Source: Candidatus Poseidoniaceae archaeon (GTDB taxonomy: Archaea > Thermoplasmatota > Poseidoniia > Poseidoniales > Poseidoniaceae). From it: a stretch of DNA of 64,000 bases. Under the pieces are notes generated by a model. The model had not been told where the DNA came from, ran no database searches, and was given only the letters and a program-made list of their open reading frames with translations. A program made the position numbers and the translations under genes. The DNA is taken from NCBI GenBank assembly GCA_030747695.1, contig JASLKG010000005.1, forward strand, positions 88,599 to 152,598, read 5' to 3'. This document shows positions 55,311 through 64,000 of this stretch, in pieces; position 1 is the first letter of the stretch, and every line of letters begins with the position of its first letter.

Positions 55311-57789
55311 TGCGTGTTCGAAGCCAGTATATTGTAATCGAACTGAATGTTACAATTAGAAGCAATTCTAAACCCCCAATTCCAGCCCCACTTGAATATT
55401 CAGAAATTTCTGTTTTTACAATAGTATTGTTATTTTCATCGATATAAGATAATTCAACTCCGTACGTTTCAAACCATCCCATCTCAGTTTCCATATGTAC
55501 AATAGTTGTTGCATTGTTGTTATAACTCGAAGGACCAATAACTCCAGATTTGCATTTGTCTCCGCTGCACAAAATGAATTCAGTCGTACTTGCTCCATTA
55601 TTTTGAATAGTTATCCAAAATACATTTTTCCCAGGTTCAAGTTCTCCGCCTGAATGTTTTATGTCAACAATTTCTAAATCACGATTGCTTGATGGAGAAA
55701 TTGCTATTCCAACAGTACTAGCTCCTATATTTCCAACTTCATCCCAGGATTTTATCTCCATTAGATGGAAACCAGATCCAGGATTGGGGAATTCTAGAAA
55801 TTGAATTTCGTTCCAAGTAAGATTGTTCTCAATGGTTCCATTGATATGTTTGACTTCAAACAATACATTTTCAATCGCAGAATGGTCATCAAAAGTTGGA
55901 GTCAAGTTCAATCTTAGAACATCAGTCGAGTTGAATAGATTCTTATTTTCCCAATTGCCACCATTATTGAACTCTAGTTGACCTCTTATTGTTGGACCAA
56001 TAATATCACTAAGTTGGATAGTCCAGTTACGGTAAATAGTGTGCCCTGCATCATCACTAATCTCTGCGGCTAGCCAATATTCGATTGGGTTTCTTTTGTT
56101 GTGACGGTCCTCTATTGAATCTGTTTCTGAGTTTAATTCAGAGTTAACATGAAAATTCGTCTCAAGTTGATCTCCGATAGACCACCAACCTTCAGATTTA
56201 TTACTAGTCCAATAAACAGTTAAATTTTCATCATGATCATCTCCAATCATTAGATTCCAATTAAACGCACCGGGAGGTATTATTTGAGTTTCAGTTGTAG
56301 CATTAATCCAAGGGAATTCATCATCAAGAATAATCTCTCCTTCCCAATAGCCTGATAGCCCTCCTTCATCAGTACAATTTATTGAAACACTGAGTAATGT
56401 ATCTGGTTCAAAAGAGCTGAGATTCAAGGAACTATTGTCACTCTCTCCATCAATATTCCACAGACATAGATGCGTAGATAAATGCGAATCATCAATATGG
56501 GCTATTAATTCAAATTGTTCATTTTCCCATGGCAATGCTTCATAATTTATTGAAATTTCAGGTGGGTAATTTTGAGTCATTGAAATTACATATAGGCCAT
56601 TTATTGATGTTTGAGATCGATCAAGAGTAAATCTCTCAGAACTTCCATTAATCCAATTTTCTAACGGGGAAGAGAGATATTGCCATACCCCCTTTGTTTC
56701 AAAAGTAATTGGAGTCAATTGACGAATATCATTTGAAAACGGGACTTCCAAATGGATAATGTCAAGATGTGATCGTTCTATACTAATGTTAGCGCTTTCA
56801 TTCCACCCCCAGACTCCAGATTCTAAGTCAATATTTGCTTCTATGTTGACATTGTCAAAATTTACGGCAGAATCATCAATAATGCAGCAATGAGAATCTA
56901 TCCCACTAGAATAGTCAATAGTTTCGAGAATATTTTCTAATTCATTTTCATCGCCATTTAAGAATCTTAGAACTTGACTTTGAATTCCAGCATTTGATCC
57001 AGGGATAAATGGTAAACCAACTCCCGTTGAAAATTTGTGATTAGCTTGCCAGGTACCATTTATTTGCTGGTTTTGATTCAGTGGTGAGTCAAACGATAGT
57101 ATGGACTGGCCTTTGATTTCACTCGTATTAAGTTGTAATGAAACCCATTCACGAGTTGGAGGCCATGTTTCATTTCCAATAGGTAGGCCATCTTTCAAAA
57201 TTCTAGCACTCCATCCATTTCCATATTCTCCTACTGTAATTGTTTGATTTACCCAATGAATTATTGCACCAGATATCGAATGAACTGCAATTACTTCTAT
57301 GTCTTGAGAATAGTTTCCTGAAAGGTTGTAAGAGTTTAATGTAGATGGAAGTGAGATGTGTGACTCAACAGTTCTTATTGCTGAACCACCCTCTCCAAGA
57401 ATTATTAATGATACACCCTGAGGCGCAGTTACACTATTATTCATAGGAACGGTATCCCAATCTGCCCCAATTGCAACAATACTGGAAACATTTTCAACTG
57501 TAAATAAGTCATCGATAATTGGATATGCTTCGAGCACAACAGTTGTTTGTGAAGATTTTACTGGCTGATGCCACATTACAACATAACCTTCGCAAAATGC
57601 ATATGGCTGATACATTCCTTTCGTAGGGTTTTGTAATATTGTTCCACTCCATGGATCACGAATTTCGGTTTGACAATTTTCAAGTGGCTGGCCTGTCGGG
57701 TCCTCAACTTCAATATTGATACTATTAGAAGAATCTGCAGAAATTGTTGGTAGAATTAGTAGAAGAATGAGCCACCAAACCCTTCGCAT
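55294..57789 (-). CDS. Large membrane-anchored surface protein, 831 aa
   Basis: The signal peptide (residues 1-18, WWLILLLILPTISAD) opens a beta-rich, heavily Asn-Ser/Thr (glycosylation-prone) ectodomain. A CARDB-like segment lies near 715-800 (LEIVDIKHSGGELEPGKNVF). A single transmembrane helix near 805-823 and a short basic tail follow. The gene is cotranscribed with the downstream helical membrane gene by a 17-base overlap and divergent from pyrB. Probably a surface receptor or adhesin; no enzyme motif. Confidence 0.82.
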   Translation of the reverse strand: MRRVWWLILLLILPTISADSSNSINIEVEDPTGQPLENCQTEIRDPWSGTILQNPTKGMYQPYAFCEGYVVMWHQPVKSSQTTVVLEAYPIIDDLFTVENVSSIVAIGADWDTVPMNNSVTAPQGVSLIILGEGGSAIRTVESHISLPSTLNSYNLSGNYSQDIEVIAVHSISGAIIHWVNQTITVGEYGNGWSARILKDGLPIGNETWPPTREWVSLQLNTSEIKGQSILSFDSPLNQNQQINGTWQANHKFSTGVGLPFIPGSNAGIQSQVLRFLNGDENELENILETIDYSSGIDSHCCIIDDSAVNFDNVNIEANIDLESGVWGWNESANISIERSHLDIIHLEVPFSNDIRQLTPITFETKGVWQYLSSPLENWINGSSERFTLDRSQTSINGLYVISMTQNYPPEISINYEALPWENEQFELIAHIDDSHLSTHLCLWNIDGESDNSSLNLSSFEPDTLLSVSINCTDEGGLSGYWEGEIILDDEFPWINATTETQIIPPGAFNWNLMIGDDHDENLTVYWTSNKSEGWWSIGDQLETNFHVNSELNSETDSIEDRHNKRNPIEYWLAAEISDDAGHTIYRNWTIQLSDIIGPTIRGQLEFNNGGNWENKNLFNSTDVLRLNLTPTFDDHSAIENVLFEVKHINGTIENNLTWNEIQFLEFPNPGSGFHLMEIKSWDEVGNIGASTVGIAISPSSNRDLEIVDIKHSGGELEPGKNVFWITIQNNGASTTEFILCSGDKCKSGVIGPSSYNNNATTIVHMETEMGWFETYGVELSYIDENNNTIVKTEISEYSSGAGIGGLELLLIVTFSSITIYWLRTRNEARF

Positions 57790-57889
57790 GTCTTCTTAGG
57801 AAGCATATCTCTCGTATCAATCGAGCGGATAGTCGCGCCCTAATGTTCAAGGTCGGGGTTAATCCAAGCCTAAGGGAAGGGGGACCGAA

Positions 57890-58840
57890 ATGCCCGGACT
57901 AATCACCATGGACGACTTGACTAATGAGGAGATAATTTCTATTCTCGATGATGCAGAGCAGCTTCTTCCAGTTGCCAAAGGAGAGATATTTTTGCCACTA
58001 CTTCAAGGTAGAATCTTAGGCAATTTATTTTTTGAACCTTCGACAAGAACAAGAATGTCATTTGAAACCGCAATGAAGAGACTCGGTGGCAATGTTGTCA
58101 ATCTTGGTGATGTAAAAACCTCATCTGTAGTGAAAGGCGAAACTTTGTATGACACAATACAGATGGTAGATGGTTATACTGATATCATTGCCATGCGACA
58201 TCCGAGGCAAGGTGCAGCACAATATGCATCGGATAGTGCAAATGTCCCCATAATGAATGGTGGTGACGGAGCTGGGCATCATCCAACTCAAACAATGCTT
58301 GATCTATTTACCATTAGAAGGGCACATGGCACATTGGAAGGCCTAAATGTGGTATTAGCTGGAGACCTTAGATATGGTAGAACTGTGCACTCACTTTCAC
58401 ACGCCTTAGTTAGATTTGGCTGCAATGTTACACTTTCTTCACCTGAAGCCCTTAGAATGCCCGAAGAGATAATCTCAGATTTGCGTAATCAAGGAGCAGA
58501 TGTTAACGAAACTGATGATTTACTAAGCCAAATAGTGAATGCAGATGTAGTTTACATGACTCGAATCCAAAAGGAGAGATTCCCTGATGAAGACGAATAT
58601 CATAAGGTTGCAGGAGCATACAAATTACATGCTCGCGACCTTGATGATGCAAAAGCTGAGATGATAATTATGCACCCACTACCAAGAGTTGATGAAATAG
58701 ATTCATCTGTAGATTCTACGCGTCATGCGTGTTATTTTGAACAGGCATTCAATGGAGTAGTTACCCGAATGTCATTGATGTGTTGGTTACTTGGAGTAAA
58801 GGTTCCTAGTGATGTTAATACAATGGGGAGTGAGATTTGA
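57890..58840 (+). CDS. pyrB: Aspartate carbamoyltransferase catalytic subunit
   Basis: The 316-residue protein shows FFEPSTRTRMSFETAMKRLGG near 48, GDGAGHHPTQTMLDLFTI near 122, GDLRYGRTVHSL and MHPLPRVDEI, all standard for aspartate carbamoyltransferase, which starts pyrimidine synthesis. The stop codon overlaps the pyrI start by one base. ATG 57890 lies close to the divergent surface-protein gene; the 100-base gap holds both promoters and no gene. Confidence 0.97.
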   Translation: MPGLITMDDLTNEEIISILDDAEQLLPVAKGEIFLPLLQGRILGNLFFEPSTRTRMSFETAMKRLGGNVVNLGDVKTSSVVKGETLYDTIQMVDGYTDIIAMRHPRQGAAQYASDSANVPIMNGGDGAGHHPTQTMLDLFTIRRAHGTLEGLNVVLAGDLRYGRTVHSLSHALVRFGCNVTLSSPEALRMPEEIISDLRNQGADVNETDDLLSQIVNADVVYMTRIQKERFPDEDEYHKVAGAYKLHARDLDDAKAEMIIMHPLPRVDEIDSSVDSTRHACYFEQAFNGVVTRMSLMCWLLGVKVPSDVNTMGSEI

Positions 58841-59319
58841 TGAGTGTACAAGAAGCTAGCATGCGTAGAGTAACTGCAATCAGAAACGGTACAGTGATTG
58901 ACCATGTGCCAGCAGGAAAATCCCTTTCGGTTCTCAAAATGTTAGGTTTAGATGGTTCACTATCTAATCCTGTCTCATTAGTAATGAATGTTCCAAGCCA
59001 GAAAATGGGAGGAAAAGATATCATCAAAGTAGAAGATAGAGAATTAACTCAGGTGGAATTAGATCGTTTAGCTTTAGTTGCTCCAGAAGCATCAGTTTCC
59101 ATAATTAGAGCATATTCTGTAGCAGAAAAACTAGATATCAATTTAACAGACGAAGTAGTAAATGTAGCGAGGTGTACGTTCTCTAATTGCATCACAATTA
59201 ATCCAAGAGAACCATTACCGCACAGATTAGTATTAACAAACCGTGACCCTCTTGAACTTAGATGCAGGTATTGTGGTAAAACACAAGATGTAGAAGCATT
59301 GGTAGATAATTTACTTTGA
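58840..59319 (+). CDS. pyrI: Aspartate carbamoyltransferase regulatory subunit
   Basis: The 159-residue protein has the nucleotide-binding domain (RRVTAIRNGTVIDHVPAGKSLSVL) and a zinc domain with CTFSNCITINPREP and ELRCRYCGKTQDVEAL, the four cysteines of PyrI. It gives allosteric control of PyrB by nucleotides and is typical of archaea and enterobacteria. The start ATG overlaps the pyrB stop; an in-frame TTG at 58837 is rejected. Confidence 0.97.
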   Translation: MSVQEASMRRVTAIRNGTVIDHVPAGKSLSVLKMLGLDGSLSNPVSLVMNVPSQKMGGKDIIKVEDRELTQVELDRLALVAPEASVSIIRAYSVAEKLDINLTDEVVNVARCTFSNCITINPREPLPHRLVLTNRDPLELRCRYCGKTQDVEALVDNLL

Positions 59320-59329
59320 TATTTGAAGG

Positions 59330-61876
59330 TTACAAATCTAGAAGATTAGCTTGTTCACACTGATTAATATCAATCCATCCTGGTAATCCCAAATCGATAG
59401 GTGCGCCTCCGATTGTTGTAACCAATCCGGCGAGTAATAGATGGTTGGCAACTGGTTGTATTTGCCATTCGAACTGTTTCCAATCTTTACGCCCTTTCAA
59501 TAAATCAGTGTTTTCTCTTCGGCATGCCCACGCGTTAGCATTCCAAGCATGCTGCTTTAATTTCTGGTGTTCTAGTGTTGGCGCTACTGCTACATTGTGT
59601 GTGGCAAGCCAATTTATTTCCCATTCTCCTGCCATGGTATCAGCCCATATAAGTCCAGTTCGCTCATTTTCTGGAAGCGATATTTTTTCACCCTTTCTTG
59701 CAAACCATATTGCCATTCTTCGTAAATTAGGATGTCTGGGATGCTTCTTTATTGCTTGCCTAATGATATCAATCGCACTAGCCGCCATCCCTCTATCCAA
59801 ATAGAGAAGTGCTCTAGCAACTTGTCCTTGAGGCCATTTAGACAAATCTATATTTTCTTTTTTGACCCATAATTCAATACGGTCTAATGCAATTTCAGAT
59901 TGATTCCAAATTCTAAATCTGGCAATATCGCTGAGAATCTGCATTCGGCCTGGAGGGTCGTTAATCCAAACTAAATCCGAAGCAGGCGCTCCCTCTTTAT
60001 ATCGGCGTAATAAATCGATGTTCCTTTTTGTTATTGGATCTAATTTGAGGGATGCTCGAATTGAATTCGGGAGAGGAATTGATGGCTTTAGGATGCTCGT
60101 AATCCATTTCATTCTTGCTGCTTCAATATCTTCATCACTAAGTAACTCAAGACGAGGTATTGCTTCTGGGATATCTCTCTGAGCAAGTGATGCACCTACG
60201 AGAATAAGACGTGCAATTTCAGCCCTTCTACCAGCTCTTAGTGCTAAGAAAGACAATGCAACTTGTTCAGCCTGATCCCATCTTCCTAAGCCCATTAGTA
60301 ATTCCATTGATGCTTCAGTTCTTTTGACCAATGATAGCCCTTCTACCGCTTCTTCTCCATGGTCCTCATATAATCGCTCCATTCGTTCTAGTGCTATTGA
60401 CCATTCATCATTTGCAATCATTTCAATAAATGATTCGTCTTGGCGATAAATTAGATTCTCTATTGATTCTAGTTGTACCCTATTTTCTACAGCCTTTGCA
60501 TCAAATGAAATGTCAGATAGATGCTGGCCAGTTCTTCTACTTAGCATCCATATTCCTAAGAAAACAATTTGTCCACCAGCTGAAAGCATCCATGTCATTT
60601 CTTCTAAGGCATCTTTCCGAATAAATTCACAAATTGAACCCTGCCATGAACCACATTGTTGCCCTTGAGGCAAATATTGTGAGTCCCAAAAAGTAAGCAT
60701 TGCTAATGCAAGCAATAGCATAGATTGCCCAGCAAAACCTGTAAAACAGAAATTTAGGACACTAGCCTGTTGACTTTTTTCAGATCTCAATAAACGTGAA
60801 TCTGCAAGGCGAATCCCTCCCTTTCCTGAAATATCTGCGATATCTAAGAACAAAATTCTAGCGACTTCATAAACAAATAAGAATCCAATAATTGCAACGT
60901 TTAGTAATAAGAAAAGAAGTACTAAAGAGACGAGGGGAACTCTTATTCCCGCTTCGGGAATATATGAAAACATTTCAATAATAAAAAATCCAAGTAATCC
61001 TCCCTCTTCCATTATTGAACTCTGAATACGGTATTCAGGTAAGGCAAGAACACGTTCGGAATGTACAAACATTCCATCGTCTATTAGGATTAGAACAAGT
61101 GAAACAAGTGTGTTGAATGCAATGTAAGGCATTACAGCAGTGTTAAAGTAAACTAGAGTGGATACAAATTGCTTCCTCGCACCGGGCTTATATGGATAAA
61201 ATGCTGATGGTTCACCTCGTGATAACATCTTGCTAGATTCAGCCAAAGCAGTCCAAGATGAACCCATCACCCGTCCATATGCGATGAATGATGGAGCAAA
61301 GGCTAGAGTGCCAATTAATGCAAGTTTTCTATCCCATCCAACTCCAGCAAATCCCAGAATATACCATACCATAATCAATGCAGTAAACCACATTATTACC
61401 ATAGAAATAGAAACACCATTTCTAAAAGTGCTAGCTTCTTGTAATGTGGCTCGATTTCCTCCAGTACGAGTAATTATTTGAGCAGACATTGAGACTCCTG
61501 AAGAGATTACGGCAGGAAATGCGATTAAGACTAATGCTAAAGCCAATGAAAATTTGTGCAATCCATCTGAAAATCCTAATTGGTACATTGACCATTCAGT
61601 AGCAACTAAGATAGCACCAGTTAATGCCATTAAATAGACCGTAATTCCAAAACGCATACCTTCAGATGCAAGCAATTCTTTCGCTTCTTTTGTATTAGCA
61701 GTAACTTTGTGGACTTCATATCTCTTCGGACCAGTTGGAAATGCAACTTGTAATTCACTAAGTGACCGAGGAACAAAAATTTCATGGAAACCATATGCAA
61801 AAGCGAAAGAAAGAAGTATGCTGAACAATGTCATTGCATCGAATCCACTTACGATTTGGATTCCCAAATTGATCAC
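59330..61876 (-). CDS. Polytopic membrane protein with C-terminal TPR-like helices, 848 aa
   Basis: About nine to ten transmembrane helices occupy residues 10-460, followed by a soluble alpha-helical half of about 390 residues with TPR-like spacing (LERMERLYEDHGEEAVEGLS, MELLMGLGRWDQAEQVALSF, AARALLYLDRG-type repeats). No family is recognised. It starts with GTG three bases after the thrS stop (AAGGA overlapping), so it is cotranscribed with thrS. An alternative TTG nine bases later has better spacing. Converges with pyrI. Confidence 0.8.
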   Translation of the reverse strand: MINLGIQIVSGFDAMTLFSILLSFAFAYGFHEIFVPRSLSELQVAFPTGPKRYEVHKVTANTKEAKELLASEGMRFGITVYLMALTGAILVATEWSMYQLGFSDGLHKFSLALALVLIAFPAVISSGVSMSAQIITRTGGNRATLQEASTFRNGVSISMVIMWFTALIMVWYILGFAGVGWDRKLALIGTLAFAPSFIAYGRVMGSSWTALAESSKMLSRGEPSAFYPYKPGARKQFVSTLVYFNTAVMPYIAFNTLVSLVLILIDDGMFVHSERVLALPEYRIQSSIMEEGGLLGFFIIEMFSYIPEAGIRVPLVSLVLLFLLLNVAIIGFLFVYEVARILFLDIADISGKGGIRLADSRLLRSEKSQQASVLNFCFTGFAGQSMLLLALAMLTFWDSQYLPQGQQCGSWQGSICEFIRKDALEEMTWMLSAGGQIVFLGIWMLSRRTGQHLSDISFDAKAVENRVQLESIENLIYRQDESFIEMIANDEWSIALERMERLYEDHGEEAVEGLSLVKRTEASMELLMGLGRWDQAEQVALSFLALRAGRRAEIARLILVGASLAQRDIPEAIPRLELLSDEDIEAARMKWITSILKPSIPLPNSIRASLKLDPITKRNIDLLRRYKEGAPASDLVWINDPPGRMQILSDIARFRIWNQSEIALDRIELWVKKENIDLSKWPQGQVARALLYLDRGMAASAIDIIRQAIKKHPRHPNLRRMAIWFARKGEKISLPENERTGLIWADTMAGEWEINWLATHNVAVAPTLEHQKLKQHAWNANAWACRRENTDLLKGRKDWKQFEWQIQPVANHLLLAGLVTTIGGAPIDLGLPGWIDINQCEQANLLDL

Positions 61877-61879
61877 TCC

Positions 61880-63904
61880 TTAATCCTGTGTAGGAACTAG
61901 AGATGGAATTGCAATCTTTTCATCAATTTCAACACTTAATTGGTTGACAAAATCATCAAGATTCAAGCCTGAAAGTTGATCGCCATTTCTTGCACGAATA
62001 GACACAGTACCGTTTGTCATTTCTTCATCTCCAAGAATTAACATATATGCCGGTTGAAATTTCCTATGCATTCTAATTTTTTTGCCTATTGTATCATCTC
62101 CATCATCAATATTTACGCGAATCCCTGCAGACTTCAGAGCGCTGACAACTTTTCTTCCGTATTCGATTTGTTTTTCAGAAATAGTGAGGACATGTACTTG
62201 AGTTGGTGAAAGCCAAGTAGGAAACTTACCAGCAAAATGTTCGATAAGTACACCACAGAATCTTTCCATAGAGCCAAATGGTGCACGGTGTATCATAACA
62301 GGGCGGTGTAGTTCTCCATCATTTCCTTTGTATTGAAGATTAAATCGCTCAGGGAGATTGTAATCTACTTGTACTGTACCTAATTGCCATTCTCTTCCTA
62401 TGACATCTTTGACAACGAAATCTATTTTCGGGCCATAGAATGCAGCTTCTCCAGGCTCTTCAGACCAATTAACTCCCAAACTTGAAGCAGCAGAACGACA
62501 TGCTTCTTCTGCCCTATCCCATTTGTCTACTTCTCCAACATATTTGGTTGAATCAGGATCTCTCAATCCCACCCTGACGCGATAATCATGCATACCAAGA
62601 GCCCCGAAAATCACCTGCACCAATTCAATGCAGCCGAGAACTTCGTTTGCTATTTGATCTTCAGTTACAAATAAATGGGCATCATCTTGAGTAAATCCAC
62701 GAACTCTTGTCATGCCACTGATTTCACCAGATTGCTCCCATCGATATACAGTTCCAAATTCTGCAAGACGTAAAGGTAAATCTCGATACGATCTTGCTTG
62801 GGATGCATAAATCTTGATGTGATGAGGGCAATTCATTGGCTTGAGCATATATCCTTCAATATCACCAGTAGACATCATATTCGATAGTTCATCACAACTA
62901 CACCCCTCGTCAGCCAGTTTCTTCATCATGTCTTTTTCTACAAGTGGAGGATATTGTGACTCTTGGTAATAGGGAAAGTGTCCACTAATACGGTATAGAT
63001 CCAATTTGCCTATATGGGGAGTGAATACTTGATTGTAACCCTGTCTTGTAAGATGTTCTGAAATGAATTGTTGTAATTCATTTCGTATGATTGAACCTCT
63101 TGGAGTCCATAGAATCAGGCCTTGTCCAACATCTTCATCGACATAGAATAATTGTAGATCCTTTCCAAGTTTACGATGGTCCCGTCTTTTCGCTTCTTCT
63201 AGCGCGGAAAGAGTTTGTTTTAAGGCATCTTTTGTTGGCTCTATGATTCCATATATGCGCGTTAATTGTTCCCGGGATTGGTCACCTCTCCAAAATGCAG
63301 AGGAGACAGAGGTAAGGCGCACATGCATCAACTTTGCAGTCGAATGAACATGGGGTCCTAGACACAAATCATACCAGTCACCTTGACGGTAGATTGTTGA
63401 TCCAGAACCTTCATCTAACTTATCGTTAATGATTTCTATTTTGTATGGATTTGAAGAAAATAGATCTATCAATTCAGATTCAGAACATTCAATCCTTTCT
63501 ACAGTTTGATTTTTTCTGGCAATTTCATGCATCTTCTTTTGCACAATCTTCATTTCTGCTTCTCCAAAATCATCTAAACCCGCAAAATCATAGTAAAACC
63601 CTCTATCAATTGCAGGGCCAATTGTTGGATTTGCATTTGGATATAATTGACTTACAGCCTGTGCTAATAGGTGAGCTGCAGAGTGTCGAAGTATGTGTAT
63701 ACCTTCCTCACTAAAACCGGAGATTCCAGTAACAGAGCAACTTTCTGTAAGGATATGCGAAAAATCAACCTCCATCCCATCAACATTGGCAGCCACGCAA
63801 TCATGCTTTCTACCTTCAATATCAATTACTATTTCACCAGCTGTGATGCCTGTAGCATATTCGTTAACCGAACCATCTGGGAGAGTGATATTGATCATGC
63901 TCAT
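61880..63904 (-). CDS. thrS: Threonyl-tRNA synthetase
   Basis: About 674 residues, with an N-terminal TGS domain (INITLPDGSVNEYATGI), the editing domain with HSAAHLLAQAV (a HxxxH metal motif), the catalytic core (MNCPHHIKIYASQARSYRDLPLRLAEFG, motif 2 RVRGFTQDDAHLF) and the C-terminal anticodon-binding domain. This is the bacterial-type, full-length ThrRS. ATG 63904 has GGAGG 6 bases upstream; an in-frame ATG at 63946 would place the coding region across the GC hairpin and is rejected. Confidence 0.96.
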   Translation of the reverse strand: MSMINITLPDGSVNEYATGITAGEIVIDIEGRKHDCVAANVDGMEVDFSHILTESCSVTGISGFSEEGIHILRHSAAHLLAQAVSQLYPNANPTIGPAIDRGFYYDFAGLDDFGEAEMKIVQKKMHEIARKNQTVERIECSESELIDLFSSNPYKIEIINDKLDEGSGSTIYRQGDWYDLCLGPHVHSTAKLMHVRLTSVSSAFWRGDQSREQLTRIYGIIEPTKDALKQTLSALEEAKRRDHRKLGKDLQLFYVDEDVGQGLILWTPRGSIIRNELQQFISEHLTRQGYNQVFTPHIGKLDLYRISGHFPYYQESQYPPLVEKDMMKKLADEGCSCDELSNMMSTGDIEGYMLKPMNCPHHIKIYASQARSYRDLPLRLAEFGTVYRWEQSGEISGMTRVRGFTQDDAHLFVTEDQIANEVLGCIELVQVIFGALGMHDYRVRVGLRDPDSTKYVGEVDKWDRAEEACRSAASSLGVNWSEEPGEAAFYGPKIDFVVKDVIGREWQLGTVQVDYNLPERFNLQYKGNDGELHRPVMIHRAPFGSMERFCGVLIEHFAGKFPTWLSPTQVHVLTISEKQIEYGRKVVSALKSAGIRVNIDDGDDTIGKKIRMHRKFQPAYMLILGDEEMTNGTVSIRARNGDQLSGLNLDDFVNQLSVEIDEKIAIPSLVPTQD

Positions 63905-63915
63905 GGGTGCGCCTC

Positions 63916-63932
63916 CGCCCCCTACGGGGGCG
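63916..63932. repeat. GC hairpin with GTA/TAC loop upstream of thrS
   Basis: CGCCCCC-TAC-GGGGGCG (GTA loop in thrS sense), a perfect 7-bp stem, ends 11 bases before the thrS start with GGAGG between. In gene sense it is identical to the element at 44319-44335. Confidence 0.75.
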
Positions 63933-63949
63933 TTTTTACATTTCAACCC

Positions 63950-64000
63950 TCACCATTCAACATCGAAGTCATCCCCATCTTTTGATGATAATCGTTCAAC
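63950..64000 (-). CDS. Fragment: C-terminal end of an unknown gene cut by the window edge
   Basis: A minus-strand frame enters at the window edge and stops at 63950 after 16 codons, VERLSSKDGDDFDVEW, an acidic ending common for real proteins. It stops 45 bases upstream of the thrS start with the hairpin between. Nothing more can be said of its function. Confidence 0.4.
   Translation of the reverse strand, partial: VERLSSKDGDDFDVEW

Noticed and set aside
1574-63932. GC hairpins as ordinary intrinsic terminators
   Set aside because: They lack downstream T runs and mostly lie just before start codons; kept as an open question rather than called terminators.
63905-63946. Upstream start for ThrRS at 63946
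   Set aside because: It would read through the GC hairpin and ribosome-binding sequence; ATG 63904 is better placed.
1-64000. tRNA or rRNA genes
   Set aside because: The short gaps between genes were read by eye and show no cloverleaf with a TTCRA arm or rRNA-like stretch; a dedicated tRNA search was not possible.

Overview
The window is about 64 kb of an AT-rich, gene-dense archaeal chromosome with short intergenic spaces. The gene mix points to a planktonic euryarchaeon of the Marine Group II type (Ca. Poseidoniales); this is an inference from content, not a database match. Archaeal markers are the DNA-binding protein MC1, Hjc-type Holliday junction resolvase, CDC48, PyrB-PyrI, geranylgeranyl reductase, a DUF63 protein, archaeal-type signal peptidase, a site-2 protease and an archaeal presenilin-like protease. 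They sit beside genes usually seen in aerobic heterotrophic bacteria: CcmF, a methylcrotonyl-CoA carboxylase cluster, succinate dehydrogenase and UbiD. No rRNA, tRNA, CRISPR array, insertion sequence or phage gene was seen, and no stretch over 300 bases lacks a gene.

Layout. 1-7.3 kb: a UbiD-family decarboxylase cut by the window edge, divergent from a geranylgeranyl reductase / CcmF / FKBP / DUF63 series. 7.3-11.8 kb: a tight four-gene cluster in liuB-liuC-liuD order for leucine-derived acyl-CoA degradation, with biotin carboxylase and biotin carrier as separate proteins. 11.8-16.9 kb: cold-shock protein, then (leftward) a presenilin-like protease, SerRS and a secreted M28 peptidase. 16.9-31 kb: folylpolyglutamate synthase, dCMP deaminase, a PLC-like lipoprotein, a 1659-residue surface protein, signal peptidase I, site-2 protease, Hjc, an RNase H-fold protein and a macro-domain protein. 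31-36.7 kb: a 1722-residue multidomain surface protein and MC1. 36.8-42 kb: sdhCAB and an aldehyde dehydrogenase. 42-48.9 kb: CDC48, a PRC-barrel protein and a DUF4350/DUF58/membrane-protein operon. 48.9-52.4 kb: a Roadblock protein and a giant Roadblock/coiled-coil protein. 52.5-64 kb: a TtuA/Ncs6-type tRNA thiolase, two membrane/surface proteins, pyrBI, a large membrane protein and ThrRS.

Taken together the genes fit an aerobic protein- and lipid-degrading heterotroph: secreted peptidases and a lipase-like protein outside, amino-acid-derived acyl-CoA breakdown inside, respiration through succinate dehydrogenase and c-type cytochromes, and a surface of very large anchored proteins handled by several membrane proteases.

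The most unusual signals are a family of short GC-rich perfect hairpins with a GTA loop just upstream of start codons, the two-gene Roadblock/coiled-coil module, a presenilin-like protease with a roughly 350-residue ectodomain, and a giant protein whose peptidase-like domain appears split by PA14 and LamG-like insertions.
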